64,000 nucleotides of DNA from Megalopta genalis (Eukaryota > Arthropoda > Insecta > Hymenoptera > Halictidae), in NCBI RefSeq assembly GCF_051020955.1, contig NW_027476256.1:310001-374000 (forward strand), in the 5' to 3' direction. Both the position numbers and the translations under genes were made by a program. The number at the start of each line of letters is the position of its first letter. The first letter of the stretch is position 1. Below the pieces are notes generated by a model. It saw nothing but the letters and a program-made list of their open reading frames with translations, was not told the origin of the DNA and did no database searches. Positions 62,576 to 64,000 of this stretch are shown here, in pieces.

Positions 62576-64000
62576 CAAATCCTTGCGAAACACATGATTT
62601 AGCTGCAAATCAATGTAATGAAGAAGGTTTAGCTTCAGACACTAGCGATATAAGTGATATTGCTTCAAGTGCAGACGAAACAAACGAGTAAGATTCAAAT
62701 CCATGCGAAACACACGATATAGCTCCAAATCAATGCGATGTAGAAGTTTTAGTTTCAAATCCATGCGAATCAAATGACTTAGCTTCAAACACTTTGGATA
62801 TAAGTGATATAGCTTCAAATGCAGACGAATCAAACGAGTTAGTTTCAAAATCCATGCCATAGACATTATTTAGCTCCAAATCAATGCGAGGTATAAGGCT
62901 TAGCTTCATATCCATGAGAAACAAATGATTTAGGTTCAGAGAATTGTGATATAAGTGATATAGATTCAGACGCAGGCGAAAAGAACGAGATAGCTTCAAA
63001 TCCATGCGAAACACATGCTTTAGCTGCAAATCAATGCGATGTAGAAAGTTTATCTTCAAATCCATGCGAAATAAATGATTTAGATTCAGATACTTGCGAT
63101 ATTAGTGATATAGCTTCAAATGCAGACGAAACAAACGAGTTAGCTTCAAATTCATGCGAAACACATGTTTCTGCTTCAAATCAATGCGAAGTAGAAGGCT
63201 TATCTTCAAATCCATCCGAAACAAATGGTTTAGCTTGAAATACTCGTGATAAACATGATTCAGTTTCAAATGCAGGCGAAACAAACGAGTTAGCTTCCAA
63301 TCCATGCGATACACATGATTTAGCTTCAAATCATTACGAAGTAGAAGGCTGATATTCGAATCCTTACGAAACAAATGGTTTAGCTTCAAATCCTTGTGAT
63401 ATACACGATTTAGCTTCAACAGCGTGCGTACAAACGACTTAGCTTCAAATCCATGCGAAACACATGATTTGGCTTCAAATCAATGCGAATTAGAAGGCTT
63501 ATCTTCGACTCCATGCGTAACACATGGTTTAGCTTCAAATACCTGTGATAAACATGATTTAGCTTCAACTGCATGCGACAGAAACGAGTTAGCTTCAAAT
63601 CCAAGCGAAACACATGATTTAGCTTCAAATCAGTGCGAAGTAGAAGGCTGATATTAGAATCCTTACGAAACAAATGGTTTAGCTTCAAATCCTTATGATA
63701 TACATGATTCAGCTTCAAATGCATGCGAAACAAACGAGTTAGCTTCAAATCCATGCGATACACATGATTTAGCTTCAAATCAATGCGAAGTAGAAGGCTT
63801 ATCTACAAATCCATGCGAAACAAATGGTGTAGCTTCAAATACTTGTGATATACATGATTTAGCTTCAAATGCAGGGGAAACAAACGAGTTAGCTTAAAAT
63901 CTTAGCGAAACACATGATCTAGTATCAAATCAATGAGAAGTAGAATGCTTAGCTACAAATACATGAGAAACAAATGATTTATCTTCAGATAACTGCGATG
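62576..64000 (+). repeat. Type 2 to type 1 transition ending in a copy of 33.66-34.07 kb
   Basis: Type 2 to about 63110, then type 1. 63161 onward shares acacatgtttctgcttc with 58211 (offset 4950, exactly 33 HORs). 63292-63400 follows 33661 (offset 29631), and 63657-64000 follows 33726-34069 (offset 29931), so this copy has 300 bp, exactly two HORs, that the left one lacks. The array runs off the right edge of the window with no boundary. Confidence 0.82.

Larger units (their letters stand above)
1..64000 (+). repeat. 30-bp satellite array with 150-bp pentameric higher-order repeat, filling the window
   Basis: Every stretch I read is a diverged copy of a 30-bp monomer. It starts gcttcaaat, has ccatgcgaa in the middle and ends acacatgattta. 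All copies point the same way; I found no long reverse-complement run. Five variants recur in fixed order (A-B-C-D-E) and make a 150-bp higher-order unit, cleanest around 36930-37800. The variants are told apart by their ends: A acacatgattta, B gtagaaggctta, C acaaatggttta, D tgatatacatgattta, E aaacaaacgagtta. The consensus has A11 C7 G4 T8, so the plus strand is richer in A and C. This is classic higher-order satellite organisation produced by unequal exchange. The family is not one I recognise, and chromosomal location and host cannot be read from the sequence. Confidence 0.97.

Noticed and set aside
1..64000. CRISPR array (30-bp direct repeats)
   Set aside because: The repeats are contiguous and diverged, with no unique spacers, leader or cas genes.
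1..64000. CENP-B box (a TTCG with the CGGG half) on the minus strand, from tttcgcatgg
   Set aside because: Only the TTCG part is present; the conserved A and the CGGG half are absent in the consensus.
1..64000. Telomeric or simple-sequence microsatellite
   Set aside because: No TTAGGG-like short motif; ttagc occurs once per 30-bp monomer as part of the unit.
1..64000. Pentapeptide-repeat or other known short-repeat protein family in the LASN or LKLN frames
   Set aside because: The ten-residue period does not show the A(D/N)LXX pattern in consecutive pentads, and similar openness in three frames is better explained by DNA structure.
1..64000. Bacterial or phage origin of the window
   Set aside because: No operon-like genes, ribosome binding sites or RNA genes occur in 64 kb; higher-order satellite organisation is a eukaryotic trait. 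The host itself cannot be named.

Overview
The whole window is one uninterrupted satellite DNA array. From base 1 to base 64000 I can read only diverged copies of a 30-bp monomer, all head to tail in one orientation. The monomer begins gcttcaaat, carries a central tgcgaa and ends catgattta. I see no unique sequence, conventional gene, RNA gene, transposon remnant or origin. The consensus has 11 G/C in 30 bases. This scale and organisation (megasatellite, higher-order repeats, nested kilobase duplications) suggest a eukaryotic nuclear genome, for example centromeric, pericentromeric, subtelomeric, B- or sex-chromosome heterochromatin. Nothing in the window identifies the species, and I do not recognise this satellite.

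The monomers form a five-member higher-order repeat (HOR) of 150 bp. Read in the one open plus frame, the members are LASNPCETHD, LASNQCEVEG, LASNPCETNG, LASNTCDIHD and LASNAGETNE, called A to E here. Three HOR flavours alternate in blocks. Type 1 has B ending gtagaaggctta and D with tgtgatatacatgattta. Type 2 has B as gctgcaaatcaatgcgatg and D as tgcgatataagtgatata. Type 3 replaces B and C with monomers such as gcttaatattcatgcg, which puts a stop in the plus frame.

Layout: 1-7247 and 7248-14536 are two almost indistinguishable copies of a 7.25-7.46 kb segment. 14537-17510 is type 3 with a 318-bp triplication and a 2.18-kb duplication. 17493-32700 alternates type 2 blocks (copies at 17.5, 20.5 and 27.9 kb) with type 3 and type 1 blocks, in a possible 7.1-7.5 kb mega-unit. 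32700-36900 is mixed. 36900-42500 is type 1 amplified as a 1650-bp unit (11 x 150). 42500-46780 is mostly type 1. 46781-62700 is mostly type 2, with 150-, 240-, 1919-, 2220-, 1860- and 2789-bp duplications. 62700-64000 returns to type 1 and ends in a copy of 33.66-34.07 kb.

Long open frames (up to 439 codons, minus strand) are explained by the monomer: 30 is a multiple of 3 and three of the six frames of the consensus lack stops. Recurrent 29- and 31-bp monomers, in-frame stops and frame-switching ORFs argue against a conserved protein. The informative content of the window is the recombination history of the array and the structural properties of the monomer (helically phased A/T triplets, internal dyad, one CpG per unit). 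All copy comparisons were made by eye, not by alignment software, so block edges are good to roughly one monomer.
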